A stretch of 64,000 bases of DNA from Achatina immaculata (lineage: Eukaryota > Mollusca > Gastropoda > Stylommatophora > Achatinidae), in contig CM019713.1 of the NCBI GenBank assembly GCA_009760885.1, positions 7,314,266 to 7,378,265 on the forward strand, in the 5' to 3' direction. Below, piece by piece: positions 22,151 through 33,489 of the stretch. Under the pieces are notes generated by a model that made no database searches, was not told the DNA's origin, and was given only the letters and a program-made list of their open reading frames with translations. Each line of letters starts with the position of its first letter. The stretch's first letter is position 1. Made by a program: the position numbers and the translations under genes.

Positions 22151-22412
22151 TGAGGAAAAAGGAAAGAAGTCGAGGGAGTGAATAAAAGACAAAGGAATAA
22201 CATTAAATGATTTTTTTTTTAAATAGAAGAAGAAATGAGAGGGGAAAAAAAAGAAAGAAATGAAATGAAAAAAAAGGAAAAAAAGCCAGAAAAGTAAATA
22301 AGAAAATACAAGAAAGAAATTGTTTCTATTCTCGTTTCTCTCAATTCACTTCTGTCTCCTTCCTTTTTCTATTACTTAAAACTCAATTCTATCAACCGAT
22401 AGAAATATTCTT

Positions 22413-22425
22413 CCAAGGTTAAAAC
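22413..22425. repeat. Target-site duplication of LINE C (left copy)
   Basis: CCAAGGTTAAAAC, identical to 23356-23368. 23369-23700 holds nothing recognised. Confidence 0.9.
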
Positions 22426-22430
22426 ACACA

Positions 22431-22461
<31 letters not shown>

Positions 22462-23355
22462 CCTTAAGTGCCCAGGACACATGGGGCTTCTGCAAGGGTT
22501 TTCCACAAATGCCTGTCATTCGCCTTTTTTCTGCTCTTGCCCAGGTGAGCCCTCTATTGCTCAACATCCTTTCTGTTGTTCTTCTCCATGTCTCTTTTGG
22601 TCTACCCTTACTTCTGTTCCCCTGTGGTGTCCATCTTAGTGCTATTTTTGGTAGTGAGTTGTCAATCATTCGGAGCACATGTCTCAACCATTGCCAGCGT
22701 CTTTCCTCAATAATTTTTATCAGTGGCTTCATCTGCATTTCTGCCAATAAGATGTTATTTCTTATGGTGTTTGGCCAAAATGTTTTTCTAATTCTTCGTA
22801 AACATTTAGTCTGGAAAGAATTCAACTTGTTTTCTATGCTTTTGGTGATTTTCCAGCATTCACTTCCATAGAGTAGTACACTTAGAACATTACTCTTAAA
22901 TATCCTGATTTTCATATTTATGCTTAGTTTTTTTTATTTCCATATAGTCTGTAGCATTGCAAAAGCCTGGTTTGCTCTAGTAAGTCTGCTGTTGATGTCC
23001 TCTGTGCTGTCTCCATTTTCTACTACTCTGCTGCCAAGGTATACAAATTCGTTGACCTCCTCCACCAACTTGCTATCTAATCTGAGTACATTTCTGTTGT
23101 TGACATTTTGCTTCATTAACTTTGTCTTTCCTACGTTGATCTTTAGTCCTATGTTGTTTGCATTCTGAGTTGGCTTGTTTATTTTATCTTGCATATCTCT
23201 GTGACTGCTTGATAACAGACAAATGTCGTCCGCAAAGTCAAGGTCCTCCAGCACTGTGTCTATGGTCCATTGTAATCCTCTGCGTTTGTCTGATGTTGCC
23301 TCCTTCATTAACCAGTCTACTGCCAAGATAAATAATGTTGGTCATAGTACACATC
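22426..23355 (-). mobile_element. LINE family C, 5'-truncated, with (GA)n tail and 13-bp TSD
   Basis: Minus-strand frames at 23326-22934 (TVLEDLDFADDICLLSSS, then VYLGSRVVENG) and 22915-22376 (VLLYGSECWKITKSIE, RRWQWLRHVLRM, NRSKGRPKETWRRTTERMLS) give an RT palm end, thumb and C-terminal region, with a frame change between them near 22920. The 3' end continues into a CT run at 22430-22458 (GA on the element strand). CCAAGGTTAAAAC occurs exactly at 22413-22425 and 23356-23368, so the GA run lies inside the insertion. Confidence 0.93.
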
Positions 23356-23701
23356 CCAAGGTTAAAACTAGGAAACTTAAAGTCCATTTCAGTTTATTGG
23401 GGATGAAGGATGCAGCGGTTGGGAAACGTAGACACTTTGGAAGTCAATTCGCCGAATGTAACTTGTTTTCCTGTTGCGAAAGCGACTGAGAGCTGTCTTT
23501 GGCTCGTTTCATTGCTATGATATTATGTAGTCTTGAGAATATATATCAAAGACTTCCTACGGTTATTTTCAGAAGACTTTGTATTAAAAAAAATAATGTA
23601 TGAAACTTCGGTGTATACAGTTCCGTCTACAACTTTCGTTATATATTTATTATTTTAAAAAATATTCATATTATGTTCTATACAAGACCAGCCTGATTTA
23701 G

Positions 23702-23922
23702 CTAAAACATCTTCCTGTCTGATATAGAAAAAAAACTTTCTGTATCTTCCAGACTGATATAGATAAAAACATTGTGTATCTTCCTGTCTGATATAGAAAA
23801 AAAAACTTTCTGTATCTTCCAGACTGATATAGATAAAAACATTGTGTATCTTCCTGACTGATATAGATAAAAACATTGTGTATCTTCCTGTCTGATATAG
23901 ATAAAAACATTGTGTATCTTCA
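23702..23922. repeat. 34-bp minisatellite, about six and a half copies
   Basis: Unit ACATTGTGTATCTTCCTGAC plus TGATATAGATAAAA, with a variant carrying TTTCTGTATC. The period is not a multiple of three, so its Tyr/Phe-rich peptides appear in several frames and are artefacts. Confidence 0.93.
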
Positions 23923-24218
23923 TGACTACGGCTAAGGTAACTGTGTTCTTGAATGTACAAGCCCGAACAAACGAATTCTATATATTTCCGAAGGGTGAAG
24001 AACTGGGCTTGCAGTTGGACGTCCTGTCCGTCATCAGTCAACTTCCACCAGGACTAGCCAGCTCTGTCCTCCAAAGCTCCTCAAGATTCTACCGCCTCGT
24101 GATGCTTTCAGAAGCTCATCTTATGCCACTTCAGGTAGAACAATTCTACATGTTTTTCTTGTTAAACGAGTTTGCTTCTAACATTCGTTCCAGAGTCACT
24201 TCAGCTAACTCCCACTTC

Positions 24219-24222
<4 letters not shown>

Positions 24223-24313
<91 letters not shown>
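24223..24313. repeat. (TA)n microsatellite
   Basis: About 90 bp of TA with one AA interruption at 24250-24251. 24314-24780 has no gene. Confidence 0.97.
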
Positions 24314-24315
<2 letters not shown>

Positions 24316-24785
24316 CAAGAGCTTCACCGCAGACAGACATCAGCAGTCAGAAATGTTATGGAAGGTAATGTAAAGAAAGTATATGAAATCTGGGTTAGCA
24401 CTTGTTTTCTTTCAGAAAGAAAAAAGCAAACTATTGACAAATCTTAGTACATCAACATCAGAGCCGTTAAAATAAGAGGCAACAAACAAACAAAAAAAAC
24501 AAAAACTTCCTGTAGCAATTGGGAAACAATGAGTGGAATAATTCCATTTAATGTTCAGAGCTCTGTCATTACTGACCCCCCCCCCTGTGAAGCTGCATGA
24601 ACGAATTCTGGAGTTTCATAAAACAGGAAGCTTAAAAACAGATTCTTGTTTTATTTCAAAACATGATTTTCAAGACCCTTGTGGTGCTTACAGAATACAC
24701 GAACACGCGAGAGTGAGACATATATTGTTTAGAATAGTGATCCTCAAACTGTGGTCCGCGGTTAATATTTCGAGGTTATGTTTTA

Positions 24786-24931
24786 ACCACCACCACCACC
24801 ACCACCGCCGCCTCCGCCACCACCACCACCACCACCACTACCACCACCGCCGCCGCCACCACCACCACCACTACCACCACCGCCGCCGCCTCCGCCACCA
24901 CCACCACCACCACCACCACCACCACCACCAC
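24786..24931. repeat. (CCA)n/(CCG)n trinucleotide tract
   Basis: It contains an internal duplication of a CCACCACTACCACCACCGCC block. On the minus strand it reads as poly-Gly, an artefact. Confidence 0.95.
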
Positions 24932-24934
24932 CCC

Positions 24935-25480
24935 TCTGCCTTCTAACCCGGCCAAGCTTTTTCGCTTCGTCTCTTAATGTCATACCCCTCTGGCTTCTAA
25001 CCAAGCCAAGTTTTTTTCGCTTCATCTCTTGATGTCATATCCCTCTGACTTCTAACCAGGGAAAGCTTTTTCCCTTCATCTCTTGATGTCATATCCCTCT
25101 GACTTCTAACCAGGGAAACCGTTTTCCCTTCATCTCTTGATGTCATACCCCTCTGCCTTCTAACCAGGGAAAGCTTTTTCCCTTCATCTCTTGATGTCAT
25201 ATCCCCTGCCTTCTAACCAGGGAAAGCTTTTTCCCTTCAACTCTTGATGTCATATCCCCTGCCTTCTAACCAGGGAAAGCTTTTTCCCTTCATCTCTTGA
25301 TGTCATATCCCCTGGCTTCTAATAAGGGAAAGCTTTTTCCATTCAACTCTTGATGTCATATCCCCTGGCTTCTAACCAGGGAAACCTTTTTCCATTCATC
25401 TCTTGATGTCATATCCCCTGGCTTCTAACCAGAGAAAGCTTTTTCCATTCAGCTCTTGATGTCATATCCCTCTGCCTTCT
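24935..25480. repeat. 53-55-bp minisatellite, about ten copies
   Basis: Unit begins TCTAACCAGGGAAAGCTTTT and continues TCCCTTCATCTCTTGATGTC. Each unit holds a short inverted repeat (GGGAAAGC...TTTCCC). Confidence 0.93.
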
Positions 25481-25599
25481 AGCCATTCTCTCCATTGTTT
25501 ATCTTCAGTTTTCCTCCCAAATATTTTTGTTTGAATTTTACTACATTTGATCAATACTCATAAAATCAGCCATGAAAGGAGTTTTCCAGCAATTAACAA

Positions 25600-26441
25600 T
25601 TCAATTCATGCGCCGTGCCGCATGGCGTAGGCGATCATTTCTCTCCAAAATTCCTTGTCTTTAGACTTGATTATGAGATCCGCCGGTGACTTTCTTCCTA
25701 GCCACACTGACAGCCCATCCAGGAACTTCTATCTCTGTCTTCCTCTGTCTCTTCTTCCCTCAGTTTTTTTCAGTTGCCACAGTGTGTTCCAATTTTCCTC
25801 TTCTCAGGAAATGTCCTATACATCTCGCTTGTCTTCCTCTGATCTTTGCTGTAATTTGCCTTTTAACTCCGGCCTCTCTTAAGTCTTCTTTATTGGTTTT
25901 CTTAGCTGTCCATGGCACCTTCAACATCCTTCTTATAAACCACACTTCCATGGCCTCCATTTCTCGATGTACTCTCTTATTCATAGACCATGCTTCACAT
26001 CCATAAAACAAAATTGGTTCGAAGTAACATTTAAGTGCTCGGAATCTTGTTTCAATTGATACAGATCTGTTGCACAAGATGTTTTTCATTTTCTGGAATG
26101 CTGACTTGGCCTGAGCACGTCTGCTTTTTATTTCGTTGTGACATTTCCCATCAGTTGTTGTAATCGTTCCTAAGTACTTGAATTATCAACTTGTTTCAGC
26201 TCTGTGCCATTGATGGTAATGCTACATTTTGGTGGTATTCCTTTCTTTGAGATGACCATCACTTCGTCTTCCTTTTGTTCAGGCTGAGACTTTTATTTGT
26301 ACTGTCACGAACCACGATGTTAAGAAGAGCCTGTAGCTCCCCTTCACTTTTAGCAATCAGAACTGTGTCGTCTGCATATCTTAAGTTGTTAAGGTTGTAC
26401 CCGCCAACTTATTTTCCTGGCATGTTCTCTATATTTCTCAT
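25600..26441 (-). mobile_element. LINE family E (YADD RTE type), 5'-truncated, with TSD
   Basis: A minus-strand frame at 26089-25760 reads CYFEPILFYGCEAWSMNKRV, EVWFIRRMLKVPWTAKKTN and GHFLRRGKLEHT. Upstream (26090-26430) are YADD-box and thumb remnants with frameshifts. The 3' part (25600-25760) aligns to 51180-51345. AATTAACAA flanks it at 25591-25599 and 26442-26450. Confidence 0.9.
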
Positions 26442-26530
26442 AATTAACAAACATAAGGTTATTTTAAAACCGACTTTCCAGAGGAAGAGTTATGGTTCTG
26501 ATACGCAGACCATCTTACCATTGAGGCTCC

Positions 26531-26695
26531 TAGGAGATACTGTGTTTGTGCCTTCATCTCCCTTGACGTGTCGAAACACTAGAGAGTGACGTGGTCAGCA
26601 TCAGGCCTGGAGATTCTTTCTTTCCCCAGCTCCAGAAAGTGTCAGGTGCCCGTCTTTAAAATTGGGTAACTAGGACGGCTCCGGCATGACTAGAA
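26531..26695. repeat. SINE S1 fragment
   Basis: It shares ACACTAGAGAGTGACGTGGT, CCCCAGCTCCAGAAAGTGTC and GGGTAACTAGGACGGC with the intact copy at 44606-44870; the B-box end is eroded. 26700-27165 shows no gene. Confidence 0.65.
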
Positions 26696-27168
26696 TCACC
26701 GAGGTCATCAAGACCAGTACACCAGCCAGGCGCCTTATAGCTCTTTCAATTTGATAACAACACAAGGTGGACCATGAAAACCAGCCCGCTTTGAGTATGT
26801 GGGCACATGAAGCGGTCTCATTTTTCGTGGCCCACCCTATAATGGTGATGTGTAAACTTACAAGGCTCATAATATATATCATTTCTGTTATTCCGGTTCT
26901 TTATGATTCTCTTCTTTTCCTGTCAAAACAATAACCGACATTATTGTTTACAAACGTATTTGCTGAACTTTCTTTTCTATTTACCTTGTTTCCGCTACGT
27001 ATAATAGTGAGGAGTATTTACAGGGCATAGGGGCTCTCAGTTTTACGTAATTGTCATGTTGTTTGTAAGGATGTCAGTATTTATCTCATCCAGTTTCGTG
27101 TCCTGAAGTTGTTTTAAAACTTCCAAGCTAAAAGTAGATACCCTGATATTTAGAACTTAAGAACTTTC

Positions 27169-27355
27169 TTCTTTCTTTCTTTCTTTTTCTTTCTTTCTTT
27201 CTTTCTTTGTATGTCTGGCTGTCTGTCACTGAATGCCTGTCTCTGTATGTATGCATGTCTGTCTCTGTATGTCTATCTCTTTATGTCTCTCTGCCTGTCT
27301 GTCTGTGTATGTCTGTTTGTCTCTGTTCTTTCTTTCTTTCTTTCTTTCTTTCTTC
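27169..27355. repeat. (CTTT)n, (GTCT)n, (CTTT)n compound microsatellite
   Basis: CTTT run 27169-27208, degenerate GTCT/GTATGTCT 27213-27330, CTTT again 27331-27354. The Cys/Leu/Ser-rich frames across it are artefacts. 27360-27690 has no recognised gene. Confidence 0.93.
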
Positions 27356-27699
27356 TACATGGTGTCACAAGCCATCAACAACGAGTTTCAGTTCCAGCCC
27401 ATGCGTGAAGTCTTAGCCTCACGTGACCGGATGTGGCTGGGATTAATGGTGCACGTGACTAATGGAGAAAGTAGTCAAAGAGGAAATAAGAGTGATCTCC
27501 TCTTGAACAGAGAGCTTATGCGCTTTTGAGTACAAATTAACTGTTTGTGTTGACGTCGTAATTTAAAAAAAATTCTCTTCTAATTTTGTTTGTTTGCTTT
27601 TGGACTGTGGGTTAATTTTTTTAACAGCTGCTGCCCTAGTGGACCAGTTTAGTCACTATATTTATAGTGCGTGTACAGAAGTGAAGACGTTGTCCGGTC

Positions 27700-28095
27700 T
27701 GGCAGTCAGGGACCTATAGCTGACGTGGTACAGTTAGGGTGGGCTACCCATAGCTGACGTGGTAGAGTCAGGGTGGGCGACCCACAGCTGAAGTGATAGA
27801 GTCAGGGTGGTCGACCCAATGGTGAAGTGGTAGAGTCAGGGTGGGCGACCCACAGTTGACGTGCTAGAGACAGGGTGGGCGGACCATTGCTGACATACTA
27901 GAGTCAGGGTGGGCGGACCATTGCTGACATACTAGAGTCAGGGTGGGCGGACCATTGCTGACATACTAGAGTCAGGGTGGGCGGACCATAGCTGACATAC
28001 TAGAGTCAGGGTGGGCGAACCATAGCTGACATACTAGAGTCAGGGTGGGCGGACCATAGCTGACATACTAGAGTCAGGGTGGGCGAACCATTGCT
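27700..28095. repeat. 34-bp minisatellite at the head of an R1 copy
   Basis: Unit GCTGACATACTAGAGTCAGG plus GTGGGCGGACCATA, about eleven copies; the first ones diverge, later ones nearly identical. The same words (GCTGACATAC-AGAGTCAGG) occur once at the head of the R1 copy at 48730. Confidence 0.93.
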
Positions 28096-28205
28096 GAACA
28101 ATAACCCAGACCCACTTCTTCGGTGGTACAGGCCTAGTCTGACTGACTGGAGGTTGGAGTCTGCTAAAGAAGTACTGCACGCCCCCCTGCATATTCTCGA
28201 ATATT
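28096..28205 (+). repeat. Dispersed repeat R1, truncated core
   Basis: Reads ACCCAGACCCACTTCTTCGG ... GGAGTCTGCTAAAGAAGTAC, GCACGCCCCCCTGC, matching the core of copies at 8009 and 56310. The 3' block and tail are absent. Confidence 0.7.
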
Positions 28206-28350
28206 CGCTCCAGAAACAAGAAAAACTACAGAGGAATGTATTATTAAGTTTAAATATTACCATTTTCTGTTGTGCACCCGGACGCGTACATTATGACCTG
28301 TAGGTGCCAGACGTGAAAGAGGTCAGCTATGAGGCTAAATCTGAAGAAAC

Positions 28351-28540
28351 AGGATGGCAGGTGGCTGAGTGGATAGCGCATTGTCCTCCCATACTGAGTG
28401 GTTGCTCGCCCTGCTTGAGTGCATGGTTCGAGTCACGGCCATTTTCTGGCTGTTTCTTTCTCTCGCGTCTAATGTGATTTATATTTTTCGAAGATAATCA
28501 TACGCTGCCACTTCATTGAATAAATAAAATTTTAAAAATG
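28351..28540 (+). repeat. tRNA-derived SINE (type S2)
   Basis: Pol III-type A box TGGCTGAGTGGATAGC at 28363 and B box GGTTCGAGTCA at 28426, spaced as in a tRNA, then an unrelated body and an AATAAATAAA tail at 28520-28530. A real tRNA is excluded by poor stem pairing and the extra-long middle region. Confidence 0.7.
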
Positions 28541-29007
28541 TGATTTGACATCAAAGATATTCACGTTATTATCGTTAACTGGATCAACTTATGAAACGTC
28601 ATTCCCTTCCCCTTTATGCGGTCACGGCAGCTTATTCATACCTGAACCTCGAGTTAGCGTTTGAGAACATCGCATTTGAAACTTCATTAAAACTCGTAGG
28701 GGGGAAAACACGCATGCCCTGATAAAGAGGAAGAACGATTAGAACAACAGGTTGCCAAAAATAGAGTAGTTCAAATGAGGGAAAGTCTTGTGTGGATCTG
28801 CCATTGTTAGAATGGATTATGGGAAGAGGAAAAGAAGGCAGGACATAACTGAGACTAGAGGATCTTCGTCAGACAGTATATCATGGAGTCGTTCTAAGAA
28901 TGAAAGGAAATGAGGTCGCCCACGCAGGAGGTGGATGGAGGAGAAAACAGATGTCTTTTATTTGCCCCTTGAAACTTTATATATATATATATATATAATG
29001 ATTGAAA

Positions 29008-29120
29008 TAATAGCCGCCATAACCCGCTTTCAAGCCGTCATGATACTTTGCATCAATATCTCCACCGCATCGACCGCAGAAAATATCGTCTCGTAGTTCC
29101 AGGGAGATAGAAGAAAAAAA
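29008..29120 (+). repeat. R1 3'-end fragment
   Basis: GCCGCCATAACCCGCTTTCA ... CATCGACCGCAGAAAA ... TTCCAGGGAGATAG matches the last 110 bases of R1, followed by an A-rich tail. A (TA)n run, 28978-28997, precedes it. Confidence 0.65.
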
Positions 29121-29522
29121 AGAACAAATAAAACTAGAGATGACAAGGTAGAGATTGAGAAACAAAAGTGAATTCCGGCAAGATACAGTTGATAGCGTAT
29201 ACCACAGTGGAGACTGTAGAAGTAAACTGTGAAACAGACGCGTAAGCAAGAGACGTGAAATCAGTCAAGGAGAAAGAGACTAGTTACCGAAAGATTTTCC
29301 AAGGATATCGACTTTTCTTAGAGCCAGTAAATATTGTATAATTTACAAGTTTTCGTCTTTTCTGGGAAAGTTTTATTTTGAAAGAAACTTCACATTCAAG
29401 TTTTATATTCCAATGAACTTAAACGTTTTTCATTGAAAAAAAAAGCAGAAATGTGTCAGACGGAGAAAAAAAAATGATTGGAATATGACTTTTGACTGTA
29501 AATATTGACAATCATTATTTAC

Positions 29523-29612
29523 CTTAACTTCAATAGATCCTCTTTCCTCGACATCATAAGGGTACCCTTCCAACTCCGTCTTGGTCGTCTCGCTGATGTG
29601 AATCTTCATTGC
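29523..29612 (-). CDS. Gyc88E-like: Guanylate cyclase exon 7 of window: end of catalytic fold
   Basis: The exon is 90 bp (30 codons), phase 0 at both ends. It reads AMKIHISETTKTELEGYPYD and VEERGSIEVK. This matches the conserved MKIHIS...L segment that precedes the GKG-x-METYWL motif in receptor and soluble cyclases. The acceptor is CACTTCCAG|GCA and the donor AAG|GTAAAT. A full catalytic domain is complete once joined to the last exon. It is too short to show as a long open frame, and was recognised from the motif on the minus strand. Confidence 0.92.
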
Positions 29613-29869
29613 CTGGAAGTGAAAACAAGTAGATTCTTTTTTAAAAAAATATTAAATTCAAGATATTAAGTTTTTACAACACGGAGATGTCCTTGAAAAT
29701 ATTAATAAGATAACATAATGGAAAACATATCGGAGTATTAGGAAATATGAGAACAATGATAGCCAATAGAGTGGAGGTCTAGTTACCCGTGGTAGGTAGA
29801 TTCTGTTGGAGTGTTCTGGGGTTTAGTCAAGATCCTGTTTTGTTTCTTAGTGATGATGGTACTAGCCGG

Positions 29870-29932
29870 CTAATACATATAAAGTCCGGCTAATACATAT
29901 AAAGTCCGGCTAATACATATAAAGTCTGGCTA
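29870..29932. repeat. 20-bp tandem repeat, about three copies
   Basis: Unit CCGGCTAATACATATAAAGT; the last copy has a TCTGG variant. Confidence 0.9.
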
Positions 29933-30037
29933 ACGACGTAGGTCATTACAGAAAATAACGCAGTAGCTGAGTCATAAATGTACTCCTTCATACTGTTAAA
30001 TAAACTAGTTTGCTAGCTGAAGTTTTTAGTTGTATAA

Positions 30038-30040
<3 letters not shown>

Positions 30041-30088
<48 letters not shown>

Positions 30089-30114
30089 TTCTCTCTCTCT
30101 CTCTTTCTTTCTCA
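30041..30114. repeat. (TA)n then (CTCTTT)n microsatellite
   Basis: Pure TA to about 30086, then CT-rich. It sits at the 3' end of the LINE fragment that follows on the minus strand and may be its tail. Confidence 0.92.
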
Positions 30115-30500
30115 AGGCCTTTGCCAACAGACGTAGGATATCATGTCCTTCTATAATCTTCGATCCTTTGTGTACCACAATAGGCTTTTCATTGAGCATT
30201 TTCCGTGCTAGGATGTCAGATCATCACACATTTTTTTTTCTCTTTGTCTACCCCTGTCTCTTTTACTTTCTACCTTCCGTGTTGCCGTGAGGCGCTCTAG
30301 CCCACCTCTTCTCCAAACATGCCCCGCAAATCTGGATTGTCGTTTTGTGACCTTCGTTATAGTTTTCCTAGTTTCTTGTGCCTCTATCAGAACTTTCTCG
30401 TTCGATTTTCTCGCTGTCAGTGGTATCTTCATCATTCTTCTTTAAAACAACCACCCACGTTTCTGTGGATCCTATCCTTCTTTGTACTGCATATTATAGT
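30115..30500 (-). mobile_element. LINE 3' fragment, family A/E-like
   Basis: The minus strand reads MMKIPLTARKSNEKVLIEAQ, then RQSRFAGHVWRRGGLERLTA and TRKVESKRDRGRQREK, parallel to the PWTAK...GH-x-RRGG-E segments of families A and E. It is degenerate and 5'-truncated; the 3' part (30115-30207) continues without a good frame. Confidence 0.75.
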
Positions 30501-30529
30501 TTAATAAGCCATCGTATGAGTAGTAGGTA

Positions 30530-30615
30530 AAAGATGGTTGGGGGGGGGGTGGTGAGGATGAAGTTTGGGAGAAAAGGAGGCCTCAGCCAGAACAAGCATG
30601 GGAAACACTGCTCTA
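30530..30615 (-). mobile_element. hAT-like terminal fragment
   Basis: On the minus strand CAGTGTTTCCCATGCTTGTT ... GGCTGAGGCCTCCTTTTCTC matches the fragment at 19767-19835. No partner end was found; a run of ten Gs lies at 30540. Confidence 0.4.
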
Positions 30616-30708
30616 AAGGAAAAGAAAGGCTTAACCTGGGGCTAATGGGCTGTCGTCTATCGCGTCTGCTAAGGAGGGATTTTTCACCCCTACTCAAATT
30701 CTTATTAC

Positions 30709-30810
30709 ATGGTAGCCATAACTCGCTACTTGTTCGAAAGATGTTCGCGAGTTACACCTTCAGTGCATCGGCTGCGAAGAAAATCTTACTCGCAGCTTCA
30801 AGGAGATAAA
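30709..30810 (+). repeat. R1 3'-end fragment
   Basis: GTAGCCATAACTCGCTACTT ... GCATCGGCTGCGAAGAAAAT ... CTTCAAGGAGATA, without the trinucleotide tail. 30811-31640 has no gene; a short CCA-rich patch lies at 31155-31190. Confidence 0.6.
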
Positions 30811-31662
30811 GCAAATACAACGATGCTGCAAGATGAGCAGATCTGCTACTGAAATACAGGTCGATATTGATCACTGAGGCAGTAAAAGTGCATTTGGTGT
30901 TTTCAGTTACGTAATGGCAAATCTCAAGTCAAGTCTGCAGCTGAGATTCAGAAAAAAATTTTTTTTTGTAGTGGTTATATGACACCTTGTCACTTCCCCG
31001 TATCTGGGAACTAATATAATTATTACTCTTGTTAGTAAGGTCCCTGAGGGGAACCTTGTAGGCACCTACACTGTTTCATGTTTTCACTCTGGATTCCTCA
31101 GTATTCTCTTTAATTTATCGTACGCCCACTCCCCCTAATGCAGTTACCGTTCTCCTCCTCCTCCACCACCACCATCACCACCACCACCAACTATCTGTCA
31201 ATGTTGTTTGTGAACTGTCTATCACTGATGGCACCAGTATAATATTGAAGGATTAAGACCTCACAGGTTTCATAAACATTACCACTTCACTAAATCTAGA
31301 GCAAGTCCAATGAAACGTGCACTGCAGTACTTAATTCTGATTAATAAGATCAAGATGAATTGTTGACAACATCACTTGGAATGAAACACTTAATCATTTG
31401 TTCACAATATCAAGCTCTATCATATTCTACATGCAGTATTCAAATTGACAATATACTACACTTGATACGAGAACATTTCCTATCTCAGTATTATATCAGT
31501 TGTGCAACACGTGGTCAACTAGTTTCTCGTCTAAAATCACTGTACTAGAAGTTTCAAAAGTGTCAATTCTTATTAATCACTTGAATCATTTGAAAACCAT
31601 CTTCCGTCTAACACTAATTCTGATTTTATATCGTCTCGTCCTCTTTCTTCTCTTGTCTGTCT

Positions 31663-31860
31663 TCTGATTTCTTCTGACGGTCTTCCTCTGCCGTCTCTCA
31701 ATCGCAGTGAACTAACGAGCAAAGTCTACTTGCCTCCTCTCTAGTATGCGTTCTCCTTCTGCTGTTCTTTTCTGATTTCTTCTAACGGTCTTCCTCGGCC
31801 GTCTCTCAATCGCAATGTACCAACGAGCAAAGTCTACTTGCCTCTTTTCTGGACTTCTGT
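31663..31860. repeat. About 106-bp direct repeat, two copies
   Basis: CTGATTTCTTCTGACGGTCT ... CGAGCAAAGTCTACTTGCCT at 31664 recurs at 31771 with few changes. 31861-32925 is pyrimidine-rich with no convincing gene; an AAT/AAC run lies at 32664-32700 and a run of Cs at 32861. Confidence 0.85.
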
Positions 31861-32925
31861 TCATATCTCTCATCTGATGGCTTCTCGGCTGTTCTGATCG
31901 GACCTTATTTCTTCCTCTTGTATTCCTGTACTTCTTCGTCCTACTTGATTTTATGATTGTCTGTTCTTCCGTCTTCGGGCTCCCTCCTCTGTCTCCTCTC
32001 CTCTACTTCCAAACTTCTTGGTTTTTCCTGTCTTTCCGCTCTCCTTTTTATCTTCAAGTCCAGCTTGATGGATTAACCAATAAGTACTTTGGCTCCACTC
32101 TTCAGACGTCCACTGTTTCCCATGGGCGTTCTGACTGTCCGTCATTCAAACTACCCCGTGACTTATCTCACGCTTCTAAATATTTAATTGGTCAGCTGGC
32201 CGAGTTGTTCACTCCTTTATTTAAAAACCGTGCGCAACAGAGTCCTAAAAGCGTCCTAACGCGCGTCATCTAACAGGTGTCAAAGTGTAAACTCAGTCTA
32301 TATAATTGTCATTTACCTAAGATATTATCTTGCTCTTTCATGAGGTTTTATTGTGACCTCACTTTTCATTGTGTCTGCCTTTTCTATTCGTCTTTTCTAT
32401 TGTTTACACCTGTCAACGTCCAGTCATGGCTTTGTTATCATTGGACCATCCTACTTTCTGGCGTCTTTCCTTTGTATTACCTAATTCTCAGCGTCACTGA
32501 ATCTCGTCTTTGTCTATTCACTGTTTCTACTGTTTACTTTTGTCCGCGTCTTGTTCTAGTGTCAAGGAAGTTTTATACCTTTCTCTTCCTTTTTCCCTAC
32601 CTACTTTTCTCTGTTGCTATTCGATGTTACTATTTCGTTTACAGTATATTTTCATAATCATATTAATTAATAAATAATAATAATAACAACAACTATAATA
32701 ATTATGTACAAAGCCATGCTACACTACAACCACCTCCAATACAACCACAACCACCAACACCACAACCACCCCTGCTCTTTAACCCTCGGTCACCTATGTC
32801 TTACGGGCCACTCTTGGCCACCTGGTCTCCGGAGCAATGCACCTGCTATTACCTCCCAACCCCCCCCCCCACCCGACTCAGACTGACTGCTAATCTATGA
32901 CAAGACAGTTACACAGAGTACCAAC

Positions 32926-33035
32926 TTCTCCACTGGTTTCCATCCTGGACGCCGTGTTCACTGTGTCGCCAAAGAGACAATAGCGAGGCATCTTCATACC
33001 AACAACTCCTGCCACTGTGGTACCTGTGTGGACAC
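32926..33035 (-). CDS. Gyc88E-like: Guanylate cyclase exon 6 of window: catalytic Asn/Arg and guanine-binding Cys
   Basis: The exon is 110 bp. Completed by one base from the previous exon it reads [20 protein letters not shown] and [17 protein letters not shown]. Cys20 is the guanine-contacting residue of true guanylate cyclases (Asp in adenylate cyclases). Asn27 and Arg31 (NTASR) are the transition-state-stabilising pair. The acceptor is CCCACAG|GTGTCC. The donor is inferred as GAA|GTTGGT, a weak match to consensus, chosen because it is the only position that keeps phase 0 into AMKIHIS of the next exon. Read-through would give ten residues ([10 protein letters not shown]) and then a stop at Asp-TAG, so retention would truncate the protein. 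Confidence 0.9.
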
Positions 33036-33489
33036 CTGTGGGTGGACGGTTTGATTCAATTTACGTCGCCAGTTTAGGCACTTCTTGCAGGCCAGATTAA
33101 GTTTTTATTGCTGGTATCATACTGGGTTATTTCTTACAACTGCGGACATCGTTACTATTAAAAGTAATACTATGACAATTATTAGTCTTTTTTGTTATCT
33201 TCGAAGGCCTGTGTTGGAACTGACTGTTAGTAGAGATTGTCATTTTTCTTTAATATTAATGAAGAGAGTAATAAAAATAATAATGGTAGTTTTCATCTTA
33301 CAAAACAATTTTGAAGCAGGCAGACGAACATATTCTGCCTGGGCTGGGCAGATGGTACCTAGAAAATTTCTTGGCCTGGGCATTTGGTCCGTAGAAAATG
33401 ACTTGGCCCATGTTGTACTTTCTCCCCCTGGACTCTGCCATTCAGATTCAGAGGAAAGACAAAGTCACTACATTTAAAAATCTAGCGGA

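Noticed and set aside
28360..28440. Possible tRNA gene
   Set aside because: A and B boxes are present but the acceptor and anticodon stems do not pair and the middle is too long; it is a SINE head. The same holds for 35010 and 44870.
31860..32660. Pyrimidine-rich open frames (32277-32657) as a gene
   Set aside because: Phe/Ser/Leu/Cys-rich composition reflects base bias, with no motif or homologous copy.
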